Notes under the pieces: model-generated
Told to the model about the DNA's origin: nothing
What the model saw: the letters and a program-made list of their open reading frames with translations, nothing else
Database searches by the model: none
Program-made: the position numbers and the translations under genes
Shown: piece after piece, positions 41,821 through 53,504 of the stretch
How the letters are laid out: each line of letters begins with the position of its first letter
Position numbering within the stretch: position 1 is the stretch's first letter
Source: Nemertoderma westbladi
Lineage: Eukaryota; Xenacoelomorpha; Nemertodermatida; Nemertodermatidae
DNA length: 60,624 nt
Assembly: GCA_032718475.1 (NCBI GenBank)
Contig: JAUCBJ010007052.1
Location: forward strand, 1 to 60,624
Reading direction: 5' to 3'

Positions 41821-43798
41821 TCGTGTAGTCTGTTAACTACTACGTTAGTAAATTCTCCCTCACATTTCTGTGGTCATACTGTACAGTCAGTACAACTATA
41901 AACTTGCGTCGCTACAGACACTGACATAACTGACTTGGACGAGACCACACAGCACTTGCCTTACACTACCTTACCTTACCTTGCATTGCACTACCTTACA
42001 GCACTTGCTGCGGAACAGGTTTTATTGACTACCGAAGTTCAAAGGGTTGATGCGGTGGATGTGTCGATGAACTAGGATCTTGGAAGGATTGCGAGCCTAC
42101 TGATAGATTCCAAGTTTGTCGACCCACTCTACAAAGTTTCGACACTGGTTGTGGATCTTGGAAGGCTTGCGAGCCTACTGCAGATCCAAAGGTTGTGGAA
42201 CCACCTCACGACTTTTCGATGCAGACTATTGACACCGTAAGGCTTGCAAGCCTACCAGCCACATTGACGCTAGCCACTGCAGCAGATGACGAAGTAGAAG
42301 AGGACTATAGCGCAGTGCAAGCACCGCTTGATAAACTATTGACTGAGAAAACCATTAAGTGGTTGAAACAGGACTCAGCAGAACCAAGTAGTTACAAGAC
42401 CGCTATGTCAGAACAGGAGAAACAGTCTTTAAAGGTTATGAAGGGTACCATTCGCCAGACCGCAAATGGCCACTACGAAGTTGGGATGTTGTGGTGCCAT
42501 GGACAACCTAAGCTCGTCAACAACTATCCACTCGCCTTAAAACGACTCAAGTCGATACGGCAGCGGTTATTGCGTGACAAGACAGCCCATATGCAATACA
42601 ACGCGCAGCTTCAGATGTAACTCCAAAAGCAATCTGCTATCAGGATGACAAACCCTGAGGTAACCACCGATCAGACATATTACCTGCCACATCACTTCGT
42701 ACGGCATCCAGACAAACCCGGTAAGGTGCGCGTCGTGAACGACTGCGCCGCCCTTTACCAGGGGTAGTCCATGAACAGCGATTTGATGGACGGGCCAAAT
42801 ATGAACAATTACCTCCTGGGGGTCCTGATGCGTTTCAGACAATGCAAGGTGGCCTTCACCTGTGACGTAGAGGCCATGTTTCACCAGGTTAAGGCTTTGT
42901 AGCGGGACAGGGACAGTTTGAGGTTCCTATGGTGCCCGGATGGAAATCCGCCAGAAACCTAACAAATGCAGGTAAGTGTTTTCGGGGCCCGGGACAGCCC
43001 CAATTGCACCATGTACGCCCAAAAGCAGACATCCTTAGACCAACGCGTCAAATTTGACCCAGACGTAGTTTGGACAGTGGAGCGGGACTTCTACGTGGAT
43101 GACAGCCTCAAGAGCTGCGACGCTATGGAACATAGTACAATCATGGCACACCAACTCCAGAACTGTCTCTCGCTGAGGGTGGCTTCCACCTCACGAAGTT
43201 CGCCTCCAATAAGCAACAAACTAGTGAATTCCTTTGACCCGAACTGACCGTAGCGGAGGTGACCTAGACCTAGACTTGGAACCTCTGCCTACAACCAAAT
43301 CCGAGGAAACACTGACAATTTTAGGGTGCGCATAAGAACCAACGACCAGACAAGACCTCTTACAAAGAGGACCTGCTTATCGACAAAGAGCCATTTGTAC
43401 AACCTGCTGTGCGTTATAAGTCCAGTGATCCTACATGCAAGGATCATACTCCGAAGCATTTGGCAGGCTGGACTGGAGTGGGATGACCCCATTCCAGAAA
43501 AGTTAGCCGAGCAATGGAGGGACTTGGAGGCACAGATGACGCTCCTACAAGACTATACCACCCCAAGGGTAAACTTTCTCTTACAGACCACCTTTCCTGC
43601 AGATCTGGAGCTCCACAGCTTCAGTGGCGCTAGCAAGGACGGGCTGGGGTTACTTTATACCTATGTAGACAAGTGACATCGGACAGTTGCGAGGTATCTT
43701 TCATCACCTCAAGGGCTAAGACAATGCCTTTGAAGTATATGACAGTGCCTCGGGGAGAGCTTCAAGCCGGGATGATATCTACCAACATCATCAGTCTA
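41821..43798 (+). pseudogene. Element C: BEL/Pao fragment related to element B (protease-RNase H linker, RT)
   Basis: Begins abruptly next to the MITE in sequence matching element B from ~22510. It includes three copies of the 19-bp motif and the region before RT (PLDKLLTEKTIKWL; ANGHYEVGMLW). RT follows with FYVDDSLKS near 43090 (YVDD in place of YMDD), and the start of RNase H. It is broken by frameshifts and by stops of all three types (for example TAA at 42617, TAG at 42765 and 42898). Neutral decay is evident. It is cut at 43798 by LINE2 and resumes at 50600. Confidence 0.88.
42082..42255. repeat. Three 19-bp near-palindromes in element C
   Basis: Copies at 42082-42100 (GGATT variant), 42160-42178 and 42237-42255 (GTAAGG variant), spaced 78 and 77 bp. 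They correspond one-to-one to the triplet in element B. Confidence 0.9.
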
Positions 43799-44324
43799 CT
43801 ACTAGGATCGGCATGCTGCATTACAGCTGCATTTTTAAGAATGCTGTGCCGGCTTATCGACAAAATTGCACCGCCACAACTCCCTATCACCCATGACATT
43901 TGCTAGATCATCCGCATCTTTAAGGCCAGTGTCCTTTAAGATGCGTCTCAAGAAAGTCATGGGCTGTCCACCATGCTTATTCACTCCATGAGGCTGCCAA
44001 AGTACAAGATTATGCACTGGCTGGTCCTCACGGCAAAAGCAATGTCCTGCAAAGCGGAGGCGATTTTGTTCTAGTGTCAAGCATGGGGGAACCAATGAGA
44101 TACCTCCAATGTTATATAGTGTCTGGTTGGAGATGTGTGCATTGTACTTGACACAATGAACCCGGCGTAGCATTCTTGTGAATGTGCCATCCAGAGATTT
44201 GGTGTCCTCAGCAGTTAGAGCCCAGCATGGACTCCCGTAGTGGAGTACTGGAACTACTGCTGCTCTAAATAATCGGACCTTAAGTTTCCTCGACGCTTGT
44301 AGGAGTTGCGACCACAAGCGGTTT
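43799..44324 (-). pseudogene. LINE2, 3' part
   Basis: C-terminal RT tail of a non-LTR retrotransposon (ORF 44317-43835; LHYGSPCWALTAEDTK, LRFAGHCFCREDQP). It continues the protein at 47821-50563 and was separated from it by LINE1. The 3' end on the minus strand is CCTAGTAG. The element is flanked by the 13-bp duplication CATCATCAGTCTA at 43786-43798 and 50587-50599. Confidence 0.88.
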
Positions 44325-47300
44325 ACTCCCGCAACTGAAAGATATGAGTATGAGAACCCTCCAGGAGAAATACTGGCTCGGTCGTCGCCCGGGTCAACAA
44401 GGACCGCGTCCCTCAGTGGTACACCAGGCTGGGGTCGATAAATTGGCTACTGGAACAGAAGACAGAGAAGAAAGAAGAACCAACTCGTTGAAATGTAAAA
44501 AGACACTAAAGATTGCTACAATGAACGCACGCACGCTGAAAGCACAGAGCAAACAGGGTGACATGGTCGCTCTGGCAATGGAATATAACATCGACATCAT
44601 CTGCATCCAAGAACATCGGATTTGTCATGAAGACACGCCATGAAGTACAATGACATTGGAAATGGATGGACGTTAGTAACAAGCTCAGCAGTAAGGAACT
44701 CGGCCAATGCATCAATTGGTGGAGTAGGAATTCTGCTAAGCCCATTTGCACTTAAGACCCTAAACAACATCGAATCTATAAATTCCAGGGCTATGATCGC
44801 AACATTTGATGGGAATCCCAAGACAACAGTTATATGTTGCTACAGTCCAACCAATGCATCAGAGCCAGAACAAGCAGTCAAGTTTTATGAAGAACTGACT
44901 GGACTTATTAAGGACATCCCGAAACACAATGTTAAAGTCATTGCTGGTGACCTGAATGCGCAAATTGGCCCAGAAGACATCAAGGGTTACACCTATAACA
45001 CCAGTTCTAAAAGAAATGGGTACTTACTTTTAGACCTAATGGAAGAATGTGAATTGATACCAACAAACAACACATTCGAAAAGAGTAAGGGGAAGCTATG
45101 GACCTTTCAATACCCTAATGGAACCAAAGCACAACTGGATTACATCCTTATAAACAAAAAGTGGAGAAATAGCATGATCAACTGCGAGGCATACAGCTCG
45201 TTCAACCTAATTGGTTCGGACCACAGAATTGTGACTGCAGAGATCAGACTCAGTTTGAGAGCCACCAAACCCAGGACAAGCAAGCAAATCATCTATGACT
45301 GGGAGAAACTCAGAACTAACAATGCAGTAAAGGATGCTTATACAGTAGAAGTTCAAAACCGCTTTGAAGCACTTCAGTCAATGGATGAAGACCAATCCAC
45401 CGATTCAATATACCAGAATATAATAACAGCCCACAAGGAATCAGCTAAGAGGCATATCCCCCAGAAACCTAAACGAAAACAGTATGTGCCATGGCAAAAC
45501 TCTGAGGTTACTTGTAAGAGAGAAGATCTTAAGATAGCCTACAAAGTTAAAACCGAACAACCAACAACCGAAAACATTAACAAGGTTGAGAAAGCTAAAG
45601 ACGATCTTAAATTGGCCTACAACATCAGCCAGGAAAAGTACATACAGGATAAAACTGAAGCAATTACAACTGCTCACATACAGCAACAATCAAGACTTAC
45701 CTGGCAAACTGTAAATGAGGTATCTGGTCGGAAAAGTTGTGCAAAGGGGCGCCTCAAAGCCGATAGTCCTGAAGAACGTGTTGGGAAGTGGAAAAATCAC
45801 TTCAGCAACTTGCTTGGGCAGCCACCAAACATCGAGGTCAGCCCTACAAGGAAAATATATGACAAGACACTACCTATAGAAACAGGGGACTTCACACCTG
45901 CCGAACTCCAAAGAAGCATTAAAAGCATGTCCAATAATAAAGCGAGTGGATTAGATGAAATCCCAGCGGAGGTATGGAAAACCGGAGTGCTAAATAGACC
46001 ATTATTGAATGTTTGCAACCGGATGTTAAAAGGGGAAAAGCCACCACCAATTTGGACTAAAGGTCAACTAAAGCCTCTCCCCAAGAAAGGAGACCTCGGC
46101 ATACCAACAAACTATCGTGGGATCTGTCTGCTTGTGGTAGCTGCCAAAATATACAATAAAATGATTCTATATAGGATTAGGCCTCACATAGAGAAACTAC
46201 TGCGTAAGAGCCTAAACGGATTTCGACCAAGTAGATCAACAATAGCTCAGATACTTGCACTACGGAGACTGATTGAAGGAATTAAGTCAAAGAATCTCCC
46301 CGCAGTCATGACTTTTGTGGACTTCAAGAAGGCATTCGACTCCATCCATAGAGGTAAAATGCTTGAAATCCTAAGAGCTTATGGAATACCAGAAGTAATT
46401 GTTGCTGGCATTGGATTGTTATATTGTGACATAGAAGCGCAGGTACTCTCACCAGATGGTGAAACTGAGTTTTTCTCAATCCTGGCTGGCGTACTGCAAG
46501 GTGACACATTAGCACCATTACTATTTGTAATTGTGCTGGATTACGCAATGAGGACGGCCACAAAGGATGAAGATCTGGGATTCACACTTCAAGAACGCAG
46601 AAGTAGTAGATATCCGGCAACTACAGTCACAGACACCGACTTTGCGGATGACATCGCCCTGCTCTCTAATACGCTAGCAGATGCACAGCTTCTACTAAAT
46701 AAAGTGGAGAGGGCTGCTAAGGAGGTTGGATTGCATATAAATGCTACCAAGACCGAATTCATGACCTTTAATGTTGATGGAAACTTGACAACCATTGATA
46801 ATAATCAACTAAGGAAGGTCGATGACTTCCAGTACCTTGGATCATGGATAGAGAGTAGCAAAAAGGACATAGAAGTTAGGAAAGCAAAGGCTTGGGTAGC
46901 TCTATCAAAAATGGATACCATCTGGAAATCAGATCTCTCCAGGCACCTGAAGACTAAGTTCTTTCGAGCCACAGTGGAAAGTGTATTTTTATACGGGGGT
47001 GAGACCTGGACACTGACCAAATCACTTGAACAACGAATTGATGGTTGCTACACAAGACTACTAAGGGCAGCCCTAAACATCAGCTGGAGACAACACATGA
47101 CAAACGCCGAGCTTTATGGTACAATACCACCTGTATCAACCACCCTCCGTGAACGCAGATTAAGATTCAGTGGGCACTGCTGGTGAAGTAAAGACGAGGT
47201 CATACCCGATCTACTTCTCTGGCAACCAACTCATGGAAAGCGCAGTCGTGGACGACCTGCCATAACATATATAGATCAACTTGAAAGGGATACTGAACTT

Positions 47301-47404
47301 GGGAGAAACGAAATTGCGACAACTATGGAGAGTCGGGAAGCCTGGAAGGATCTCATTTCCACTGTCCGAGTTCGCTCGACCTACTAGTAGTAGTAGTAGT
47401 AGTA
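44325..47404 (+). mobile_element. LINE1: non-LTR retrotransposon inserted in LINE2
   Basis: About 3.1 kb, nearly complete: an endonuclease-RT protein, a short 3' tail and a terminal TAG repeat (47382-47404). The left edge is GTTT|ACTCCC and the right edge is followed by GTTTCCG, consistent with a 4-bp duplication in LINE2. The family resembles RTE-like elements, but I cannot fix the clade. LINE3 and the piece at 54511 belong to the same family. Confidence 0.85.
44344..47370 (+). pseudogene. LINE1 endonuclease-reverse transcriptase (one frameshift, one nonsense)
   Basis: The first ORF (44344-44643) carries the endonuclease start: ATMNARTL and IQEHR, with its catalytic Glu. Single-base loss near 44638 moves the rest to the frame of 44640-47186, with GDLNAQ and GSDHRIV completing the endonuclease. 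RT follows with FVDFKKAFDS, GVLQGDTLAP and the active-site FADD (~46645). At 47184-47186 a TGA replaces the CGA found in LINE3 (GHCWRSK), after which coding continues to ~47370. Two small lesions in an otherwise complete protein suggest recent inactivation. The stop and start overlap (CCATGAAG) at 44638-44643, but re-initiation is unlikely because the cut falls inside the endonuclease fold. Confidence 0.88.
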
Positions 47405-47820
47405 AGTTTCCGACTAAATATACTGTGAATAAATTGAGAGCATTCACTTTCGTGTTGGAACTATTTATATGTACGTACAGTATAACAACACACAATTATT
47501 TGTTGTATGTAATATATCTAATTTAACTTTGCTCTTCTACCCTTCTTGTTAACTATGTATGTAGGGTAATTGTGGAATATACAATAGCCTAGACTAGCCA
47601 TAGCTATGACTAGGATTGTGACTGTGAGGTTTTCACCGGCGCTCGTGTTGGGTATGCGCTGCAAATATCTGTCTGTACAGAAATAATATATCTATATTTA
47701 ATAATAGTATGTTTATCATGAATTTGTTGGTGGTGTATCATGTAACAAACCCGTGAGGGCAGGATATAGGGCTTTGCCCTGTTTGCCCGTAATTAAAGAA
47801 ATATTAATGTAAAAAAAAAA
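47405..47820 (+). mobile_element. Short poly(A)-ended insert, probably a 5'-truncated non-LTR element
   Basis: About 404 bp of unique DNA ending in AATTAAAG...A10 (47811-47820), flanked by GTTTCCGACTAA (47405-47416) and GTTTCCGATTAA (47821-47832), a 12-bp duplication with one mismatch. A 3' hairpin-like GGCAGG...GGGCTTTGCCCTGTTTGCCC precedes the tail, as in some LINE 3' ends. No ORF. Confidence 0.68.
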
Positions 47821-50586
47821 GTTTCCGATTAATTCTCGGTGACTTCCAAATCCTGGAAAGCCTATTCAAGGCTGCTCATGCCTTTCCCTTACGTATTCGA
47901 AGGTCCTCACCTGACTTCCGGATCCATGATCCCAGGTAACAGAAGTCGTCCACATGCTCAAGCATACCATCCTTTGAGCTTATGCTCATCCGATCAGAGA
48001 CTTGCTGAGGACTTTCAAAGTTAACTGTCAGAATTTTGGTCTTTCTGGAGTTAATAAAAAGACCAACACGAGAAGCAGCATGTTCCAATGAGCTGAGGAG
48101 CCGTTGGGCTCCCTCTAATGATTCTGAGAGTACTCCTAAGTCATCCGCAAAGTCTAGATCAGTTAGGTACTTGGCAGGATTTCCTCGACTTCTGGAGCCA
48201 GTAGGTGGAGTTATCATCACCCGATCATCATTATAATGATCTAAGGATCAACAAAGTCTAGATCAGTTAGGTACTTGGCAGGATTTCCTCGACTTCTGGA
48301 GCCAGTAGGTGGAGTTATCATCACCCCATCATCATTATAATGATCTAAGGACATGCGTAGAACATAGTCAACCACAATAATGAACAAGAATGGTGCAAGT
48401 GTCTCGCCTTGGAGGACGCCCCATAACACTTCAAATGGTTCTGTGTCACCGTCAACAGTAGACACAAATGTTGTCGAACCATCATATACTGATCTGATTG
48501 CTGCAATAATTTCATCAGGAATCCCATATAATGAAAGTATGCTGAACATACGTGAGCGAGAGACTGAATCAAAGGCCTTGAAGAAGTCAAACAAAGATAA
48601 CAGCCAGATGCCTGTCTTTCTTTTTTGATAACTCTTCAATTATCCTTCTAAGCTCAAAAATGGGCTCCATGGTCCCACGACCTTTACGGAACCCATTCTG
48701 ATTTCCACGGAGCAGTCTCTCAATGGGATCCCTGATGCGATTTAATAGAATCCTATTGTATAGCTTTGCAGCTATCGAGATCAATGAGATTCCCCGAAAA
48801 GAACCATAGAGTGTTAGGTTGCCCTTCTTGGGAACTGGCACCAACTTATTTGTTTTCATTTCTTGTGGGACTCTTGTTGTTCGGTACATGTCTACTATGA
48901 TGGGATAGATGAGCTTTAAACACTCAGGTATTTTAAAGACCTCAGGGGGAACACCATCTACTCCACTGGCACGATTGGTCTTAATGCTCTTTGCAGCAGC
49001 CTTTACTTCTGCAAAGGAGATATCGCCAATGGGAATATCTGGGAGTACAGACTCAGACACTTTTACTTCTATAAAGTTATCAGGCAATACCCTGTCATTA
49101 TAGAGGAGCTTTTCAAAGTGGGCTTTCCAACCATTGAGGCGATCGGCTGGTGATTCAGCCCTAACCTTGGTGGTTGGTTGGCTTTTCCGCCCAGTAAGCA
49201 GATTGATCAATTTCCATGCCTGGGATGATTGCCTGCTGTCGTCAGCATCATTGATGGCATCAACCTGTTGGTTTATTAGCTCCTGCAGATTAGCAGAGTA
49301 CTGCCTGTTCAGGGACCTAGATGCAGCCTTAACTGCATTCTTGGCCGCTGTAGTTTGTTTGAGCCGGGACTCTTTTTGCGCCTTATGAAGGTCATTTCGG
49401 CACTTCTGAATTTTGTTGTCAGTCCAGGGGGCCCTTTTCCTGTTTCGAGGGTATACAGGAAATGTTTCTGCAGCCGCTAACTTAACTGCTTCTGTAAAGG
49501 CAGTATAGCCCTCACAGTGATCTGCCGCCTCAGAGGCAAGAGCCTCATACCTATTGCTCAGCTGTAGTGTGAAGCTGGATCTCACACTTGGCTGTTGCAA
49601 CAGAGAGGAACAGTCATGCCGCGGCAAGGCAGATTTCGTTGTTCTGCTAGCACGCAGACTAAGTCTTACCTTGGCCACAATAAGGCGGTGATCACTGGAG
49701 AAGGGTCGAAGTGTAAATGCATTACAATCTTGTATAGAGCTCCTGTATTTCCTACGAAACAGAATATGGTTTATCTGGGACTTGTGACCACTGGGTCCAC
49801 TATGAGTCCATAGCTTTCCAGTTCGCTTCTTGAACTGGGTTCCAGCCGAAAACAATCCATTTCCAGAGATAAAATCCTGAAGATGGACAGAATTTCGGTT
49901 AACACTATTACTATAGACCCAGGGCGATGTAGGTGATTGATGCAGACTTGCATTAAAGTCTCCCAGGAATGTTAAGAATGCATGCTGATCCACTCCATCA
50001 GTAGCTGCTTGTAGATTGTGGTAGAAATTTTCCACATCCTCTACAGGGGCAACACTAGTCGGAGAGTAGCACACAATCAGAACCACCTTAGGAAACTTCT
50101 TAGCCAGTCTTCCAGAACATGAGAAGTGGCAACGGATGATGCGGTTAGAGATTTGGTCTATTTTGTCCAATGCTGCATGTGCAATTGGATTCATCAATAG
50201 ACCAATTCCACCGTTGCCACTATCATCTGCTGACGCGAGGGCGAGTCGCCAACCGCCCCCCATGTCCTTAATCAGAACCTCATCAGTCTGTCCAGTCTGC
50301 ATTCGGTGCTCTTGAACACCCACTGCGCTAAAAGAAAGCTTATCTGCCAAGGCAGTCAGCTCACCTTGTCGCATTGGGGACCCGAGTGTTAGGGTGTTTA
50401 CTGAGGCTAGTCTTGTGACTTGCCTCAGATTCACCAATGGCTTTGTTGGTCGGGGTGGAACATGAGAGTAGCCTCCAACTCCAGAATACCTCTCCCCATC
50501 ACAATCTGGCCTTCCTGGTGACCCAGGGTTTGGGCCAGAAAGGTCATCAGGAAAGGGACTCAAAGAATTGTTGGCTGCTCTCTCAT
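47821..50586 (-). pseudogene. LINE2, 5' part: endonuclease and RT
   Basis: ORF 50563-48587 (658 codons) starts with a Pro/Gly-rich head, then the endonuclease (VQEHR, LGDFNAS, SDHRLI) and the first RT blocks (GVPPEVFKI, VPVPKKGNL, NGFRKGRGT). A frame change near 48620 leads to 48639-48241 (FFKAFDSVSR, GVLQGETLAP). A 104-bp tandem duplication shifts the frame again to 48220-47876, with the FADD active site and the primer-grip region. The frame then meets LINE1 at 47821. It belongs to a different family from LINE1 at roughly 30% identity by eye, though the general architecture is the same. Confidence 0.88.
48148..48350. repeat. 104-bp tandem duplication inside LINE2 RT
   Basis: CAAAGTCTAGATCAG begins at 48148 and again at 48252; the copies run to TGATCTAAGGA. 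A length of 104 is not a multiple of three, so it breaks the frame next to the RT active site. The active-site block therefore appears twice, as LDFADD and as LDFVDP. Confidence 0.9.
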
Positions 50587-50599
50587 CATCATCAGTCTA

Positions 50600-51040
50600 G
50601 TCCAGCACGAATTGATTTGACCATTTAGCATTTAGGACCAATTTGAAAGTCACATATTGGACTGACGCCACGTTGGTACTCTGGTACATTAACAACGAGA
50701 CGTTTTAGTTCAAGACTTTCGTGGCCAACAGACAGGCTGAAATACTAGACAGGTCGCTCAAACAGGACTGGCGTCACTGTCCAGGGAAACTGAACCCGAC
50801 TGACATCGCGTCACGGGGAATGTTGCCCATAGCCTTTTGTAAACCAGACAATAAGTCCTTCTGGTTTAAAGTACCCGACTTCCTACAACGACCATCGGAT
50901 GAATGGCTGCTGGTATTCGACGTGACATTAAACAATATACCGGAAGGTGCAGAGATAAAAATCAACACTGTGGTCAATTCCAGGCCAGCGCCAAGGTCAA
51001 AGGGAAACAAGGACAAGTAAAGTCTAATAACCTGGACATT
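50600..51040 (+). pseudogene. Element C, RNase H end and linker
   Basis: Resumes after LINE2 with NLKVTYWTDATLVLWYINN, one stop in ETF*FK, then NPTDIASRG and PDFLQRPSDEW, as in element B RNase H. The lysine-rich linker ends at KSNNLD (ORF 50903-51427), directly at the 12-bp minisatellite. Integrase is absent. Confidence 0.85.
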
Positions 51041-51545
51041 CCACCAGACATTACGCCGGATGTCTTACCAGACATTCTACCAGACGTTCCAATGAATCTT
51101 TCGCTGGATGTTCCATGGGGGATTCCACCAGACGTTTCACCAGATTGTCCACCAGACGTTTCGCCAGATTGTTTGCCAGACTGTCCACCAGATTATTCTG
51201 CAGACACTTCGCCAGATTGCTTTCTGGACCTTTCAACCGATTGTCTACCGGACATCTCACCAGATTTTCCACCAGACATTTCACTGGATTTATTCCCAGA
51301 CTTTCGACCAGATATCTCACCAGACTGTCAACCGGACTTTCTACCAGACATCTCCCCAGACTGTCAACCAGATTTTGGACCAGACATTCTGCCAGACGTT
51401 ACGCCAGACTTTCTACCGGATGTATGACTAAACATTTCGCTGGATGTTCCGTGATATGTTTCACCAGACGCCTCACCAGACTGTTCGCCAGACGTCTCAC
51501 CAGACTGTTCGCCAGACGTCTCACCAGACTGTCCACCAGACAGTA
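51040..51545 (+). repeat. 12-bp minisatellite encoding a PD-rich repeat
   Basis: About 42 degenerate copies of a 12-bp unit of the type CCAGACTTTCTA. In the frame continuing from the element C linker it reads as xPDx tetrapeptides (SPDCPPDVSPD type) to a TGA at 51425-51427. Period 12 keeps all frames nearly stop-free, which explains the overlapping ORFs on both strands. The last part (51460-51540) is the most regular. Confidence 0.85.
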
Positions 51546-51553
51546 GTAGGGTC

Positions 51554-51830
51554 TTGGCCGGCTTTGCGACAGTTAGACCTGACTGGCGCCAGACTGTCTG
51601 GGTGACAACCAATTTTACCCTTTGGCTGTCATTGAGTGTCATCGGCGCCAGACTGTCTGGGTGACACCTCCTAATTAGGCTAATTAGACCTTAATTGACA
51701 GGTGTCATCAATTAATGAGTACAATTAAACCCTAATAGGTGTCTTATGACTCCTAATTAGGGTTTAATTGATTATCCTAATTAATCAATCCGATACGCAA
51801 TGGTGTCAAAAAAAAGCTCTTTTATTTATT
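51554..51830. mobile_element. MITE copy 2 (right arm, inner; one end lost)
   Basis: Starts TTGGCCGGCTTTGCGACAG. It contains two GGCGCCAGACTGTCTGGGTGAC blocks, then the AATTAGGGTTTAATTGATTA tract. The far inverted end is missing; it passes into an AT-rich X tract at ~51805. It faces MITE copy 1 across element C. Confidence 0.7.
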
Positions 51831-52150
51831 AATACTTATTTATTTGTATTTAATTTTAATTAATTATTTGTATTTAATTTTACTTTATTTATTTGTATTT
51901 AATTTTAATCAATTATTTGTATTTAATTTTACTTTATTTATTTGTATTTAATTTTAAATTAATTATTTATTTGTACTTTAATTTAAATTAATTATTTATT
52001 TGTTCTTTATTTTAAATTAATTAATTGTATTACTTTTACTTTATACATTGATTTCTATTTTAAAATTAATTATTTTTTATATTACTAATGACGTCATTAT
52101 GACATAATGTCTTTATTTAGCTCTATGGTATACAGCCCGCTTACTGGCAA
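51831..52150. repeat. AT-rich X tract, right arm inner copy
   Basis: Imperfect repeats of TTATTTGTATTTAATTTTA, the reverse complement of the tracts at ~33800 and ~41400, ending at GTATACAGCCCGCTTACTGGCAACTAATTACTC. Confidence 0.75.
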
Positions 52151-52649
52151 CTAATTACTCTATTGCATCCCACATGCCGCATTTACAGTGAGCCGACCAT
52201 CAACTACACTCATTGCTCCCACGTGCCACATTTCAGTGAGACAACCATTACCAATACGCAGTGGACCCTTCAATGCCTCACTAGCAATCCAACGGGATCT
52301 CTATTGCATCCTATCCTTTGCCATCGTTATTCAATGAGCCAACGGTCCCCTCTGTTAGCGACCCCTCTAATGACTTACTAATAATCCCAGCGCGGCCTTG
52401 ACTACATCAAATCCGTATATAGCCCAAGGGTATTTCATTAATGTTCCAACGGCCCTCCTCCGACGATACTATAGCTGGCATTGCTTGGTCCCTTTGCTGT
52501 ATCCAGGCATCTCGTATTATACATGCATTCCTCTCTACTATTCCCAAGCAAACACATCTTAACCTATTTCACCCCCCAAGAAAAGATTATCTCAACAAGC
52601 TATTAAAGGTAAAATTATAGCAACCGTTAATAGTATCAGACCCTAAATC
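52151..52649. other. Unassigned non-coding DNA
   Basis: Roughly 500 bp with short repeats of CACATGCCGCATTTACAGTGAG type (52171 and 52220). No ORF or recognised element. Confidence 0.5.
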
Positions 52650-52806
52650 CTTGCTTGCTGGTCGAAAAAGCCAACCAACCACCAAGGTTAAGGCTGAATC
52701 ACCAGCCGATCGCTTCAATGGTTGGAAGGCCCACTTTGAAAAGCTCCTCAATAATGACAGGGTATTGCCTGATAACTTTATAGAAGTAAAAGTGTCTGAG
52801 TCTGTA
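52650..52806 (+). pseudogene. LINE2 fragment
   Basis: About 150 bp encoding AGRKSQPTTKVKAESPADRF...VLPDNFIEVKVSESV in short, closely similar to LINE2 at ~49060-49210 but in the opposite orientation. It ends at the MITE. Confidence 0.85.
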
Positions 52807-52818
52807 AGTAGTATAGGA

Positions 52819-53120
52819 TTGGCCGGCTCTGCGACAGTTAGACCCAACTGACACCCATTGGGTGTCATATGACACCCTATTATCACCCATAGGGTGTCAT
52901 TGGATGTCATTGGCGCCAGACTGTCTGGGTGACACCTCCCAATTAGGCTAATTAGACCCTAATTGATAGGTGTCATCAATTAATTAGTACAATTAAACCC
53001 TAATAGGTGTCTTCCGACTCCTAATTAGGGTTTAATTGATTATCCTAATTAATCAGACTGATTAGCGCCCTGACACACAATGGGTCATCAGTTGGGTCTA
53101 ACTGTCGCAAAGCCGGCCAA
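52819..53120. mobile_element. MITE copy 3 (right arm, complete)
   Basis: The best-preserved copy, ~302 bp with ~32-bp inverted ends: TTGGCCGGCTCTGCGACAG... and ...CTGTCGCAAAGCCGGCCAA. The interior has GGGTGTCATATGACACCC and GGCGCCAGACTGTCTGGGTG. It encodes no transposase, so it would need one in trans. The target-site duplication is not clear. Confidence 0.78.
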
Positions 53121-53504
53121 AGGGTGTCATAAGTGACACCGCGGCTCTTTTATTTATTAATACCTATTTATTTGTATTTAATTTTAATTAATTATTTGTA
53201 TTTTATTTTACTTTATTTTAGATTTACCAATAATTAGTTTTATATATTGGTTTCTATATGACCTCATTGACTTTCATCTCGTTATACTTATACATAGGGT
53301 ATACTATACAGCTCCCTTACTGACAACTAATTACTCTTATCTATATCCAGACAGCTTTATCGTTGACCTTTGACCCCCAATTAGCTTTAACAAAGCAACA
53401 GCTTATTAATAATAGTTGTATCCAAGCGCCCCGCCCCCTCTCGTGACACCTCGGATTACTAATTACTCTCACCTATATCCAGCCGTCTGCAGTTCCATAG
53501 TCTG
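53121..53504. repeat. X unit, right arm, with the empty element D site
   Basis: Reverse complement of the left-arm X unit. At ~53400-53425 the minus strand reads GCTTGGATACAACTATTATT, continuous and with one ACTAT, where the left arm has element D. Non-coding. Confidence 0.85.

Noticed and set aside
44638-44643. Stop-start overlap as translational coupling in LINE1
   Set aside because: The break falls inside the endonuclease domain, so a one-base deletion is the simpler reading.
51051-51642. Overlapping ORFs on both strands across the PD minisatellite
   Set aside because: They are products of the 12-bp periodicity. Only the frame continuing from the element C linker has any context.
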